The notes beneath the pieces were generated by a model. It did no database searches. It worked only from the letters and a program-made list of their open reading frames with translations, and had not been told where the DNA came from. 64,000 nt of DNA from Apostichopus japonicus (lineage: Eukaryota > Echinodermata > Holothuroidea > Aspidochirotida > Stichopodidae). This document shows positions 1 through 12,469 of the stretch, piece after piece; position 1 is the first letter of the stretch, and every line of letters starts with the position of its first letter. The stretch spans positions 38,891,111 to 38,955,110 of the forward strand of contig NC_092576.1 of NCBI RefSeq assembly GCF_037975245.1, in the 5' to 3' direction. The position numbers and the translations under genes are program-made.

Positions 1-420
1 ATTGGTCGTACACCTAGGAAATTCTGAGAAAACTATCGTTGCGCTACGTGCGTTTGAGTTACAAAAAAACGAGGGTGTATTTTTAAGAGGCATCATATTT
101 GTTGTCACTTCCAATAGGGGTTTGATAATTGTGATTTCGACTCCACTGGGGGCTCACAAACTTTAGACCATATGTTTCTTGTGGGCGAATGTCTTGTACA
201 TATCTTTTATGTTTTCTTAGTCAAAGCAAGTAGTGAGAGAGAGTAGTCTCAACAAACGCTGATATTATCTGTACATACATTTACCCACGTACTGGTTCAG
301 TTGTGATTCGAAAAGAGATGTTTCATTTAGTAAGCTATAGCTGAGACGATACAAATGTTTAAATCTCTAATCCTGTTGTTGAGTGAGTCCCAACAAAATA
401 TCTTGTATGCCTCCACGAGT
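1..420. other. No gene seen
   Basis: AT-rich single-copy-looking DNA. No open frame with recognisable protein features, no RNA gene and no repeat stands out. Confidence 0.5.
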
Positions 421-585
421 TAGTGTAACTGCGTAAGTGCGTAGTTACGTATTTGCGTAACTACCTAAATGCGTAAGCGCGTAGTTGCGTAATTGCGTTA
501 CTACCTAACTGCGTGACTGCGTAACTACCTAACTGCGTAAGTGCGTAACTACGTAATTGCGTAACTGTGTTACCGCTTAAGTGTG
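421..585. repeat. Degenerate short tandem repeat (TGCGTAAC-like units)
   Basis: About 165 bases built from imperfect 8-10 base units such as TGCGTAACTACC, TGCGTAAGTGCG and TGCGTAATTGCG. Copies differ by point changes and small length changes, so this is an old minisatellite. No coding role is visible. Confidence 0.8.
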
Positions 586-2775
586 CAGACAATTCCTGTA
601 CCGTTTCTATTAACTGTTTATCAAAGTCTCTGTAAAGTCTGCCAATGCCGTAATCTGTGGTAAATTCATATGCCAGTGAATCAAAGATCGACTGAATACA
701 TCAATAAATAAAAGATCAACCAGTCATCAACCTCTTCTCCGATTTTTGTCTTGATATATGTTAAAAAAATTATTAGTTCAAGCAGCTGGACTTCGGGAGA
801 CAACGTTACAATATAATATCTTATTGGGAAATTATGTAAATCTTTAATGACCATCAAGTCGTCAGAGAAACCAAGATACAACCGACATTTGGATGAGAGG
901 GGATGGAGTTAATCGGAAAGCTTGCGATATGAGCAATACGATTGAATACCACACAATAATATAATGTTTAAGACGTATTAAGATTGTTCGTACGTTTTAT
1001 AGAAACACACATGTAATTCCGAAAGTAAACTAGATAGATCGTCGTTAATATGCTTCCATGAATGTTTTAAAGACTGCGCGATTAATAATTATGTTACTTA
1101 CCAAACTAATTCCCCCGATTGCACAGATGGAGTCCATATAACAGTGTTTTGATTTTTGTTATTGTGAAACTGGCACTTTTCCACCATTTCACACAATCAA
1201 CCTAGTAATGGATAATATCTATATGCTTATCACCATAGCCTACATATATTAACATAACGTTTACATATACTCTGCAAAATCTGCCTACCCTCCCTCCCAA
1301 CATGACAGTGGTTATTGTGGAATTAGGGGAGACACACACAAATGAGAGCAATATTTGGGGTCCATGGATTGGGTCTAGGATGTACTTTCTGAAGCTTTGT
1401 GATATGGTGCGGCGGGGGGAGGGGGAGGGGGAAGGCAACCCCATTGGCAAACAATTTCTAACACTAATCGCTATTAATGCTAAAAGTAAATAATAAAGCA
1501 CATTTAAGAAACCAGTCAATGAACCATCAAACAACGATGGTCAATCAATATTGAATATAAAAATATCGCCTTTTGTGAAAGAATTACATAAAACTTGATG
1601 CAGTCAATGTTTTTCTGTTTGCATGTTGGCCCATTGCTAAGTTTGTAGTTCACACTATTTGGAATATGCTTTAAAGCATTGCTTAACTTTAAATCAATGA
1701 TGCAATGAACTGAAAATAAACGTAGTTTATTTATTTTTTTTATTTTTTATTTTAACGCGCATTACCTGTCTTTCCATTTACAACTTTATCCAAGTATAAC
1801 ATAGTTCACTTATGAACGTCGCAAATCAAGGGAATTCAAAAGTTGTATATTGTCATGTCGAGTGAAGAGCAACAATTAATATCGCAACAAGTCATTCTAT
1901 GCCATTGAACGCCATAATGTCACTAATGATGTAAAACTACAATTGTCTTTCTTAACGTATTAAGCCACGCAACATAAAGGTCAGATCGTGACAATAACTC
2001 CATCGTAGATTTATTATTATTAGCCACATTGTAACAAATATGCTACGTTCGACTCAACATAGACATATCACGTATATGGTGTAGAGGCTGACGAAAAGAA
2101 TGATTTAATTTATAATTACGTAGCAAATAATGTGTTGATAGACTATTTTAGTCTATAAAGTATGTGGGCAATGTGACTTTTCATACATTAAATGTATAAT
2201 GTCAGTTTTAACGAAGATGAAAATAACCGTACAGATTCCAGTCTGCTTTACATGGGTAAAAAAGAAGAAGCAAAACTATTCAAAAGACAAAAATTGTTAA
2301 TAAATATTTTAATTTTGTTTAATTTATTCACTGAACGATAAATACACTCATGATTTTGATAAAAGTTAACTCTGATAAATTTTATAACTATTGGAATTTC
2401 ATTTAATTTTAAATGTCAAAAAGTAACTTAGTTTTTTTTTTATGATTATATATGACTTAGAAGCTAAAGTATGTTTATATAATGTCGGAGTAAATGCTGA
2501 ATGTTTCAATTTCTTGACAGAAAAAATCAATATGAAATTAAATTTAAGTTCAATTAAAGAAAATCAATAATATTAAGCACTTAAAAGGCAACAAACTAAA
2601 GCTAAAAAAGACAAATTTATTCTGAGATATTTCAACAAATGGATTATGTTGCATCATGATTTTATATTAAATAATTTCAAATTGTCTGATTCTGTAGCGC
2701 TCTGGATTAGCGTTATAACTATAAGGACTGAGAAATAAATGAGATATACATTTCTGGTTTACATTTCTAATTCTC
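586..2775. other. No gene seen
   Basis: AT-rich DNA with only short open frames lacking domain-like composition. A G-rich run lies at 1410-1432. A minus-strand GTAAGT sits beside 1104, but the frame in front of it closes and no acceptor was found, so no exon is called. Confidence 0.5.
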
Positions 2776-2789
2776 TTCAGAAAGACAGT
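2776..2789 (+). repeat. Left 14-bp target-site duplication of RTE-like insertion
   Basis: TTCAGAAAGACAGT occurs here and again, identically, at 3257-3270. The two copies bracket the retroelement fragment, as expected for target-primed reverse transcription. Confidence 0.85.
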
Positions 2790-3256
2790 CCCTATTCATG
2801 AGCCTTGTCTTGTCAGTCATACTTTATGGATGCGAGACTTGGAAACTGACAAAGGAGAGGAAAAGAAACTTGACATCTTCCAGACCAAATGTCTAAGGAG
2901 GATTTACAAGATCAGATGGCAACAGCACGTCTCAAATAAGACAGTTCTAGAGATGGCAGGGGCAGAGAAGATCAGCGAGGAGGTGAGGAGACGGAGATGG
3001 AAATGGATCGGCCATGTGCTGAGAAAAGACCAAAACGACGACTGTGCTGTGGCCCTCGGATGGACACCTGAACGAAGAAGAAAAAGAGGCCGCCCGAAAA
3101 CCACGTGGCGACAAATGGTGGAAGTGGAGCGGAACTGCGCAGGCTGGAGTACATGGAACTCAGTACGCCACGCAGCTGCAAACCGGACCCAGTGGAGGAT
3201 TGATGTCTGGGACTTGTGTGCCTTCTGGCACAGAGAGATTTAAGGTTAAGGTAAGG
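2790..3256 (+). mobile_element. 5'-truncated RTE-like non-LTR retrotransposon (3' end of ORF2)
   Basis: Encodes the extreme C-terminus of a LINE reverse transcriptase ORF. Visible signatures are YGCETWKLTK (2825-2854), then KLDIFQTKCLRRIYKIRWQ and GHVLRKDQND, and a basic RRKRGRPKTTW segment, ending in TAA at 3241-3243. The first part is in another frame from the rest, so about one base is missing near 2853-2856. The insert ends in GGTTAAGGTAAGG-type short repeats, usual for RTE-clade 3' ends. It is bracketed by identical 14-bp target duplications. It lacks the endonuclease and RT core, so it is dead on arrival. The clade is inferred from remembered family style; an RTE-like assignment is likely but not certain. 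Confidence 0.85.
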
Positions 3257-3270
3257 TTCAGAAAGACAGT
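3257..3270 (+). repeat. Right 14-bp target-site duplication of RTE-like insertion
   Basis: Exact second copy of the 14-base target sequence at 2776-2789, immediately after the retroelement's short-repeat tail. Confidence 0.85.
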
Positions 3271-3370
3271 ATGCAAAAAAAATGCAAAACTTAAGAAGCT
3301 TAGACGAGCAATGATAAGAAAAGTAATAAAAGTACGTAAGAATTCAAAAGAACATATGAGGCCTCACAAG
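3262..3370 (+). other. Exon-like segment interrupted by the RTE insertion (putative)
   Basis: If the insertion is removed, an acceptor (CTAATTCTCTTCAG, ending at 2780) is followed by a 109-base open segment that ends at a good donor, CAAG|GTATGT (3370/3371). The open frame gives 36 residues rich in Lys and Arg (for example NAKLKKLRRAMIRKVIKVRK). No family is recognised and no partner exons were found. It may be chance, or a remnant of a real exon broken by the insertion. Confidence 0.2.
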
Positions 3371-5500
3371 GTATGTTCTATCGCTGAGATATCACCATGA
3401 AATAATTGTTATATGGATTTAATAAATGTTCGTTAATATTATTTATATAAAAAATATTTGTTTGATTCTCATGAATATGTCAAGAACTTTACCACATTGA
3501 ATATGATAAATATATTAAATAATCTCTGATGCAGGAGGTTATTTTATATCACTTAAGTTTGATCACGAGAATTAATTTTTGGTATCATTTTCTCCACGCA
3601 TTTAGACGTCTTACGTTTCTTAAGCTCTGTATCATATTTTCCTTTAAATTCAGAAAACCTCAGACATTTATTGTAGTTAAATAGTCACCAGCATACTTAA
3701 AACATCAAATATGATTTTCAGAAGAATTGTAAGATTGATATTTCTAGCAGCAAAAAAGTAGAAAAAATGTTGAGTCCGATATAACTTCCTGAATCTATTA
3801 TTATTTGTTTTGTTGCAAGAAATAAACCCTATTCCCGTTTTCAGGAAGTTAACAATCATAATATGTTTGGAATGCTCTTTTGATAATAATTCGATGATGA
3901 CGTCAATCTTCTTTATAAAAGAAAATTAATTTGTTAGTCCAATTTTAGATATCTAGATTATAACCCACCCATGTCAATATCATGCCCTAATTTAACGGAA
4001 ATATGTTTCACATCAAACTGTTTGCCGTTGTAATTCTTTACGAACGTGTTACATGACACCATAGAAGATTTCTTATGTTTAAAAATGTAGACAAGCATTA
4101 ACGACATAGAAAAAACAGTATTAGACTACGTAGTTTGATGTAGTCCCGACATATAAAGAACTTTGAAAAACAATATCACAATGGCGAAAAAAGAGCAAGG
4201 TGAAAACATATTTATTATCGAAAAGCAAGTAAAGTGTGAATTGGAACGAACACATTCATTACATATTGAGCTTCAAGGAGAATTGAGCTCATACCATAAT
4301 TGAAGTCCCTATATTAATCTACCGTCGAATCAAATAGGTGAGTGGGTAATTTGTTTATTCAAATAATGAAATAAAAGATAAACATACTAGTAGGAACAGG
4401 TTCAAATGGACCGCTACCCCCATCACTTTGATAAATGGGGACAGGAGTGTCTCTGGCAATTTACATTTAACTTAGGGAATCGATGCACTCCATGACAGTC
4501 ATACCTAATCTTTCAAACGGATCACTTATATTTTCAGAAAGGAGTGTCAAGCATCAAACTATTATTTTTAATTTCTTGTATACCTCAAAATGCTCTAGTA
4601 TTCAATTTTCTCATTTTTTGAGAGGGGAAGGGGCAGGAAATGTCAAACTTGAAATGAAACACTGACACTCGTGTAGTCTAGGTAATGTAGTCATTTAGCC
4701 GTAATATATTTCTGGCAACCCGTCGCAGTCACTATATAATCTACATATGTCTACTAGTGGTGAATACTATAGTATTTTTCTGTCCCACACTTCTTTATAG
4801 CTTCCTAAGCCACTGTTACAACATTGGAAATTTGGCAGCTGACTATTGATATGTTATGACTATGGATCTGAGATCACGTGACATATAGTAGCTTCTGCTT
4901 TTTACACATGTATAAAGTACATGAGCATGTTGCCTCTTTTTGTTTAACAATGAATATTTATGTGACATTAAACGATGTTGAGGATCGATTATGTTAAATG
5001 ACTGATCTTGTCCAATACGGAATTGTCTTAAGACCTTATCATATACCTAATTTATAATCTAAAAATAAACCTGCTCCATTTGTATTCTTAGTGTCTGTTT
5101 TTAAGGGAAGAACCTCACACGGTAGAAAGGAGGCGGATTAACGTTCACAGAGACACGACTCTTCCTTTGGTAAACGTTCTATCATAAAGGTTCTTGACCC
5201 TTCATATAACAGCCGAGAAAAGCTTATAACTATGATATGTTTATATTGTAGCAAATTCAATATAAATTGAGCAAACCTGATACCAAACTTAATATGATTC
5301 ATTAGTTCTTCTCACATAGAACTCAGTTGAATAAAGGTGCCTGGCAACATACCAATAATATAACAATTAATAACCATTTTGTAATTGTGTTGTAAATGCT
5401 TCTTGTGATTCTCCAGTCATGCATACCATTTTCCAAGGGCGTGCGTTAAGTGTGGGGTGAATAGAGGTCAATGCCCCCTCATCTTCCGTCATGAAAGGGT
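3371..5500. other. No gene seen
   Basis: AT-rich DNA. Open frames are short and of ordinary composition. Part of the 5' region of the LINE that starts its ORF at 5658 may lie in the last few hundred bases, but its 5' boundary is not visible. Confidence 0.5.
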
Positions 5501-5657
5501 TAATGGTTCAGTTGTGGATGTGCTTACATTCAGTCTTGGGAAATTAAGACATCTGTTAAGTGTTAGTTACATACCCTTTCAAACAATTATTTATTAACAA
5601 AGCCTTGCCCTTATACCTTATTATAGACTTAATTAATGTTCCAATGATGAGGTATTA

Positions 5658-8507
5658 ATGCCCAATAAAACTTTAAACGGTTGCTTTTCAGGGACAAGGA
5701 CCTCAAAATCCCCATACACGAGAAAAAAGTATCCCCACCTCTGGTATCTTATGCACTACATTCCGAAAGAAATCAAGAAAAGGAAACGAGGAAAACCGGG
5801 AGGTGTTAAAAGACGGATACGTAGACAGAAATGTAAGCCTTTTTTACCAACTATTATTATGGGTAACGTTCAATCCCTGAGCAATAAGATCGACGAGCTA
5901 TGTGCCAATGTAAACTACCTAAATGAATTTCGGAATGCTAGTCTCATGTCATTCACGGAGACCTGGCTTACTGAACATCATAATGACGCTCATGTATCAG
6001 TCAATGGATTCAAGTTAATGCGAGGTGATCGGACTACTGATTCGGGGAAGGAGAAAGGGGGAGGTGTATGCTTATATGTCAACGAGAATTGGTGCCATCC
6101 CAACCATGCAACCATCAAGCATCATTCATGTTCTACAAACGTTGAGATTCTGACAGTCAGTTTGAGGCCGTACTATTTACCCAGGGAGTTCTCACATGTC
6201 ATTGTTTGTACTGTTTATGTTCCTCATCGGAGTGCTGCGAAACTGGCTGCTTTGGAACTGTGTGACGTGATACATGAATTGGAAACGGCATCTCCCGACG
6301 CATTATTCATCGTCAATGGGGATTTCAATCATTGTAGCCTCCGGAAAAGTAATGTGCACTACTATCAACATGTGACTTGCACAACACGTGCTACTGCTAC
6401 CCTGGATTTGCTCTATTCAAACGTAAAGGATGCCTACAACTCCATTCAATTGCCAGCCCTTGGTAATGCCGATCATAACCTCATCAACTTACTACCCAAG
6501 TACAGACCTATTGTTCAGAGGCAGAAACCGTCGACCGTGACTGTTCAACAATGGAACGAAGACAGCTTAGAACATCTTAGAGCTGAACTGGATGCTACTG
6601 ATTGGAATGCCTTTATAGACGCTGCCGGGGACTTGGATGAATTGACGGAAACAGTAAGCGATTACATAAATTTTTGTGTTGAACTTACAATTACAACAAA
6701 GCAGATTAAAGTTTATCCTAACAACAAACCTTGGATTACGAAACGGGTAAAGGACGTCATCAATAGGAAGAAAGGGCTCTTCGGTAAAGGAGATCATGAG
6801 GGATTGAAGAAAATCCGGTCTAAACTGAAAAGGATTATTCGCGAGGAGAGGGCAGCGTACAAGGACAAAGTTGAAGGGCATTTTACTGGTGGCAACATGA
6901 AGCGCGTCTGGGAAGGCGTGCGCTTGATGAGTGGTTACAACAATAAACCAAAATCTTGCCTATTACCCAGAGTGGATGAAGACTATTGCTTTTTTTATTG
7001 CGAACTGAATTGCTTTTATAATCGTTTCGAACGACAGGATTTTTCAGCTGAACACGACGATTTTCAACAGCAGTTCGCAAATTCTGACTGTGACATCACG
7101 GTTACTGAAGATGAGGTTCGTCGTCATTTGTCAAGACTTCACTCATCGAAAGCTGCCGGACCAGACAAGCTCTCCCCGCGGGTCTTAAAACAATGTGCAA
7201 TACAACTTTCGAACATTTTAACGTATATTTTCAATCAATCTTTCACAACCCGTGTTATACCTAACTTATGGAAGCAATCATGTATCATACCAGTACCTAA
7301 GACCAGTGCAATATCATGTTTGAATGACTTACGTCCTGTTGCCCTCACTGCTGTGCCCATGAAAGTTTGTGAACGTATATTTTTAGAACGCTTTAGACCA
7401 TTCGTAACTCCATTTTTAGATCCTTTCCAGTTTGCATACCAATCAGATCGAAGTTGTGAAGATGCCATTCTTTTGATCCTCCATAAACTATATTCTCATT
7501 TAGAACATTCTTGCCGAGGACATTTTGCCCGTGTGACATTTTTCGACTTTTCGTCTGCTTTCAACACTATCCAACCACATATTTTAGTCAGTAAACTTAA
7601 GAATATGGACGTTCCCGGTGGTTTTATTCACTGGATTTTAAACTATTTAACTAACAGAACTCAGTTGGTGAAACTCAGCCATTCGTGTCTATCCGATGTT
7701 ATTCTTTCAAATACAGGGGCACCCCAGGGAACAGTTCTAGCACCGTTCCTATTCACACTTTATACGTACGATGCCAGGTCATTAGAACAAGGTTGCTCAC
7801 TCATCAAGTTTGCTGACGATACTGCCATGATTGGCTTAGTCAATGGTAATGGTGATGAAGCGTATTTACGTCAAATTCAGTCTTTTGTGAACTACTGTGA
7901 CCTTAACTTCCTCCAATTAAATGTTGCTAAGACCAAAGAAATGATTATTGATTTTCGTCACAATACTAATCCTCCACCCCCTGTTGTTGTCAAAGGAAGT
8001 GTAATTGATCGTGTTACGTCATATAAGTATCTTGGGGTAGTGCTGAATGATCACTTGGCATGGGGAGATCATATTGATATATTGGTTAAAAAGTTGAATT
8101 CTAGATTGTACTGCCTCCGTAAGATGTCGAATTTTAATGTTCGTCATGACATCCTTGAAATGTTTTATAATTGTACCATTAGCGGGGTTTGGCGTTATTG
8201 CTTGGTTTGCTGGGGTGGGAATGTAAACAAACATGAAATAGATCGTATTAATAGCATCATTAAGAAAGCAGAGAGAGTAGTCGGGGAACCCTTGCCTTCC
8301 ATTGACTCGGTCTACCACAGCCTTCTCGAGTCCAAACTGGAAGCGGTATGGAAGGACCATACCCACCCCCTCTATGAGCTACTTCATAATAGTCAGATGT
8401 CCAGAGGCAGTGGCAGGTTGAGACTTCCGTGTCTCAAAACCAATAGATACAGAGATTCTTTCATACCCCGTGCAATTAAGCTTTTTAATGAGGTTTTATT
8501 ACGTTGA
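5658..8507 (+). CDS. LINE ORF2: apurinic-like endonuclease plus reverse transcriptase (CR1/L2-like), intact
   Basis: An uninterrupted 949-residue ORF encoding the enzyme of a non-LTR retrotransposon, which nicks target DNA and copies element RNA into it. A basic leader (about 1-65) precedes an endonuclease domain (66-280) with Asn70, ETWLTE (Glu101), NGDFNH (Asp222, Asn224) and ADHN (Asp272, His273, where most relatives have SDH). The reverse transcriptase (about 490-800) has KAAGPDKLSP, FDFSSAF (Asp630), GAPQGTV and the catalytic FADD (718-721), then YKYLGVVL and a C-terminal Cys-containing region (CLVCWGGN). No stop or frameshift interrupts it, unlike the other LINEs here, so it is probably young. 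The chosen start is the first ATG of the open frame; no separate ORF1 is recognised upstream. Clade (CR1/L2/Rex1 group) is inferred from style. Confidence 0.93.
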   Translation: MPNKTLNGCFSGTRTSKSPYTRKKYPHLWYLMHYIPKEIKKRKRGKPGGVKRRIRRQKCKPFLPTIIMGNVQSLSNKIDELCANVNYLNEFRNASLMSFTETWLTEHHNDAHVSVNGFKLMRGDRTTDSGKEKGGGVCLYVNENWCHPNHATIKHHSCSTNVEILTVSLRPYYLPREFSHVIVCTVYVPHRSAAKLAALELCDVIHELETASPDALFIVNGDFNHCSLRKSNVHYYQHVTCTTRATATLDLLYSNVKDAYNSIQLPALGNADHNLINLLPKYRPIVQRQKPSTVTVQQWNEDSLEHLRAELDATDWNAFIDAAGDLDELTETVSDYINFCVELTITTKQIKVYPNNKPWITKRVKDVINRKKGLFGKGDHEGLKKIRSKLKRIIREERAAYKDKVEGHFTGGNMKRVWEGVRLMSGYNNKPKSCLLPRVDEDYCFFYCELNCFYNRFERQDFSAEHDDFQQQFANSDCDITVTEDEVRRHLSRLHSSKAAGPDKLSPRVLKQCAIQLSNILTYIFNQSFTTRVIPNLWKQSCIIPVPKTSAISCLNDLRPVALTAVPMKVCERIFLERFRPFVTPFLDPFQFAYQSDRSCEDAILLILHKLYSHLEHSCRGHFARVTFFDFSSAFNTIQPHILVSKLKNMDVPGGFIHWILNYLTNRTQLVKLSHSCLSDVILSNTGAPQGTVLAPFLFTLYTYDARSLEQGCSLIKFADDTAMIGLVNGNGDEAYLRQIQSFVNYCDLNFLQLNVAKTKEMIIDFRHNTNPPPPVVVKGSVIDRVTSYKYLGVVLNDHLAWGDHIDILVKKLNSRLYCLRKMSNFNVRHDILEMFYNCTISGVWRYCLVCWGGNVNKHEIDRINSIIKKAERVVGEPLPSIDSVYHSLLESKLEAVWKDHTHPLYELLHNSQMSRGSGRLRLPCLKTNRYRDSFIPRAIKLFNEVLLR

Positions 8508-8660
8508 CTTTCATATAATGACTTTTCTTATTATTCTTACTGTCTTATTGTACAATATACACATCTATTTTTGTAACTTTTTCACTGTTTTATGAGCGAG
8601 TGCCTGAATTTCCCTTTGGGATCAATAAAGTTTTACTTATCTTACTTATCTTATCTTATC
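8508..8660 (+). mobile_element. 3' UTR and tandem tail of the CR1/L2-like LINE
   Basis: The ORF is followed by CCCTTTGGGATCAATAAAG (AATAAA at 8624-8629) and then repeated TTACTTATC/TTATC units up to 8660. Ending in a polyadenylation-like hexamer plus short tandem repeats rather than poly(A) is usual for CR1/L2-group elements. The tail marks the 3' boundary. No convincing target-site duplication was found. Confidence 0.85.
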
Positions 8661-11215
8661 ACGCCACTGCAGCTTTCTGCAATGAAGTAATGTGGTGAAA
8701 AACTGTACTTTTTTTGTGACATCTGAGTTATTATTAACATAAATGTCTCCTGTGCTTGACAACGGATCGTAATCTTCTTATTCTGTTTCAAGATTTCGGT
8801 TTCCTCTCGAGGCTATCCAAGTCTGCTGCCATGGTTTATTGCTGTTGATAATAAAGTAAGATAAACTAGTAGATAATGATAACCGACAAACCTAAACACT
8901 CTTATATCATTTATAGTACATTAAATAGTCACCAGCCCTTCCAAGTTAATATATAAAATAGATTGACATTCTACGATCATATCAGCTATGTGTTTTTGCT
9001 TTCCGAGTTCTTTATTACCAGTGAGTGAATTACTATTTAATCTACGTTTTCTGCAATTGGCAGCTCCATGGTTAATGGAACTTAGAACCACAGTGGCTTT
9101 GACAAGGTAAATATATTCAAACAATCTCTTGAGAAGCATTAATGAGTTTCAGATTGAAGCTGTCACGAGAAGCCGAATGATACATTACTGTTTCGCCCTT
9201 CGTGGAGTGGTCTAAAGAGATAGGTATCGAATTCAGATTTGGGTATCAATTCTGTGTTTTAATTTATGTACAATAATTTTACACATTGTAAGCCAGTCTG
9301 GTCTATGTTAGCCTCGTTGATAAGGAAGCTTTATAAAAACCTATGACCAACCAAAACGTTCGTAAGTTGTATACATAACATACCGTATCCTTTCTGGCAT
9401 TCTTTCAAAAATAAAATGAAAATGAATAGGCTACAAAATTGCAGAAACAGACTAAAACAACCCCTTTTACTCTCATGCTGTAATTTGGCATTGCTATTTG
9501 TTTACAACCTGAAATTCTTCATAATTGTAAATGACCTTGCCGTTACACCTGGATTTCTCATTAGAGCAGTAAAATAAGTGTTATTGAAATCAATCTAAGG
9601 AATAGTAGCAAAAACTACAATGATGAAGGTTTTTCTAACGTTTTTAGATATATCAACTTTTAATTGCAATTGTTGAACTATATTAAAGTAGATAATTGCT
9701 ATGATCTAAACTTAACAAATAAACTTAATTAAAATGGCATACGCAACTACGCAATGTGTCTAAACAGTAAAGAAATCAATATATCAGTTTTAATTGATTG
9801 GTCTAAAGGGTCATCGCATGTTTATCATTGTTTCAAATATCAATAATGATCCATGTCATTAACAATATTCAGAGTCATCATTTCAAATTTGCATAAACAT
9901 TAGTTAATGTTGTTTTAAATACAAATTCATACTTTAAACCTTGACATTTACTTAGATATACAACAGTTTCACACGAGTGACATTGTATTTTTTAGGTGCA
10001 ATGCTGTAGATATAATGATACGTTCTATGTTTGGATGAAACAAAATCTTTCCATTTTTATGTTTGTTTGTAGTGTTTTGAACTTGCTCCCTATTAGTACT
10101 ATTTCCTTACCTGTAGCGATGACGGAAGCTTTTCACCTGAAGAAAATCCAAAAAGATATAAAACAAGGTAAAAATGAGATCTCATTTTACCTACCATTCT
10201 TCCACCAACATTCTGATACGACTATAGAGTTGCTAATCTATATTATAATCATGTTTACAGTCAACAATAATGATATGCCCACATTAAGATTTTACTATTC
10301 ACATACCACCTTCCAATCCTACAGTGTGCTAAAAGAAATCGGTAAAGGTTTTCATTTAAACGTTAAAATCCATAGTTTTTGCATTATAATTCTTTGGTAT
10401 TAAATCAAATTTGATTACTTATTGACATCAACTTCCCAGAAACTAAAGTCACTACTGAAAATGGAAATGGATTGCCCACAAAAGCAAAAGGAAGCAGAGG
10501 GAAACCGCTCCCAGCTGCTATTTGCTTTCCTAAATAACATAACACACACCCACAACTTGTAGGCATAGTTTGTCTGCCTATAGCAAGTATACAAAACGTA
10601 GATTGAAAACAGAAAACTGTGAAGTTTCTTACTTTTATTTATTGATAAGGCGTATTTGATCATATGATACCGTATAGACGTCGTGTAAATCCACCAGATC
10701 TTATTGAACCTTTACAAACGCCCACTTGTGAAATGTATATTGTTGGAAGTAGCTTGCGTTTAACCAAATAATCAAGTATAAATGTTTAATATGGAACATG
10801 TGCTATGGCTTTAATTGATTTAATGATTGGCTATTAAATATGGAATGACACAGGTATCTCACTGTAAACATGTATATGTATGTATAATACTGACCGATTT
10901 ACCAAACGAAGTAAAATATTCACTATTTGCATAACATTACCTCTTGACGATATTCTGCTTCCGTCAATTCTTCTCCAATGGATTTCGTCTGTCAATAAGG
11001 TAATATGAATGGAGATGAGAATAACAATGATTGTGACAAATACAAGACTTGCTGCTTTTAAAACATTCTAAATGATTTCCCCCGTAAAATGATAGTGTTG
11101 TCCAGTGGAAATACTATAGATATTGAAAGCAAATAAGCAGCTGTATAAGTTTGCGACAAAAAGAAATTTATAGTTAGCTATACCATAGCAAGTAGGAACT
11201 GCTTCTCCTCCTCAC
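8661..11215. other. No gene seen
   Basis: AT-rich DNA. The longest open frame (9996-10403, plus) has no recognisable domain. One tiny minus-strand open segment with plausible splice ends (10951-10998) has no partners and is not called. Confidence 0.45.
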
Positions 11216-12200
<985 letters not shown>

Positions 12201-12469
12201 GTTTAGTAGTATATAGTTTAGTGGGTGCCAAAAAAATGTTAATCTCTAAATGCTCCCTTGGAAGGAACAGCATTGTTTTTAAAATAAACTTCCATTATTA
12301 AAATAAGCAACGAGAGACAATTACCGGGAAGAGTATAGAACGTTCAGATGCCTGCATCCAACGACCAGACTGGAGATGTAGTTTGTAGTACCGTTCGCTT
12401 GGTCCATAAGGAGACCAGAAAACTAAAATATAAATTAAAACAAAGCAGGATTAGGGTAGGTAATCAATA

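Noticed and set aside
1093-1180. Minus-strand segment ending TTTG|GTAAGT that loosely resembles exon 5 of the NLR-like gene
   Set aside because: The phase-1 frame needed hits a stop after two codons and the segment lies 15 kb beyond exon 8.
9996-10403. 135-residue plus-strand open frame
   Set aside because: AT-rich composition, no domain, no splice partners; length is within chance for this base composition.
10951-10998. Minus-strand 48-base open segment (TKSIGEELTEAEYRQE) between AG and GTAATG
   Set aside because: Too short, donor poor, and no neighbouring exons to support it.
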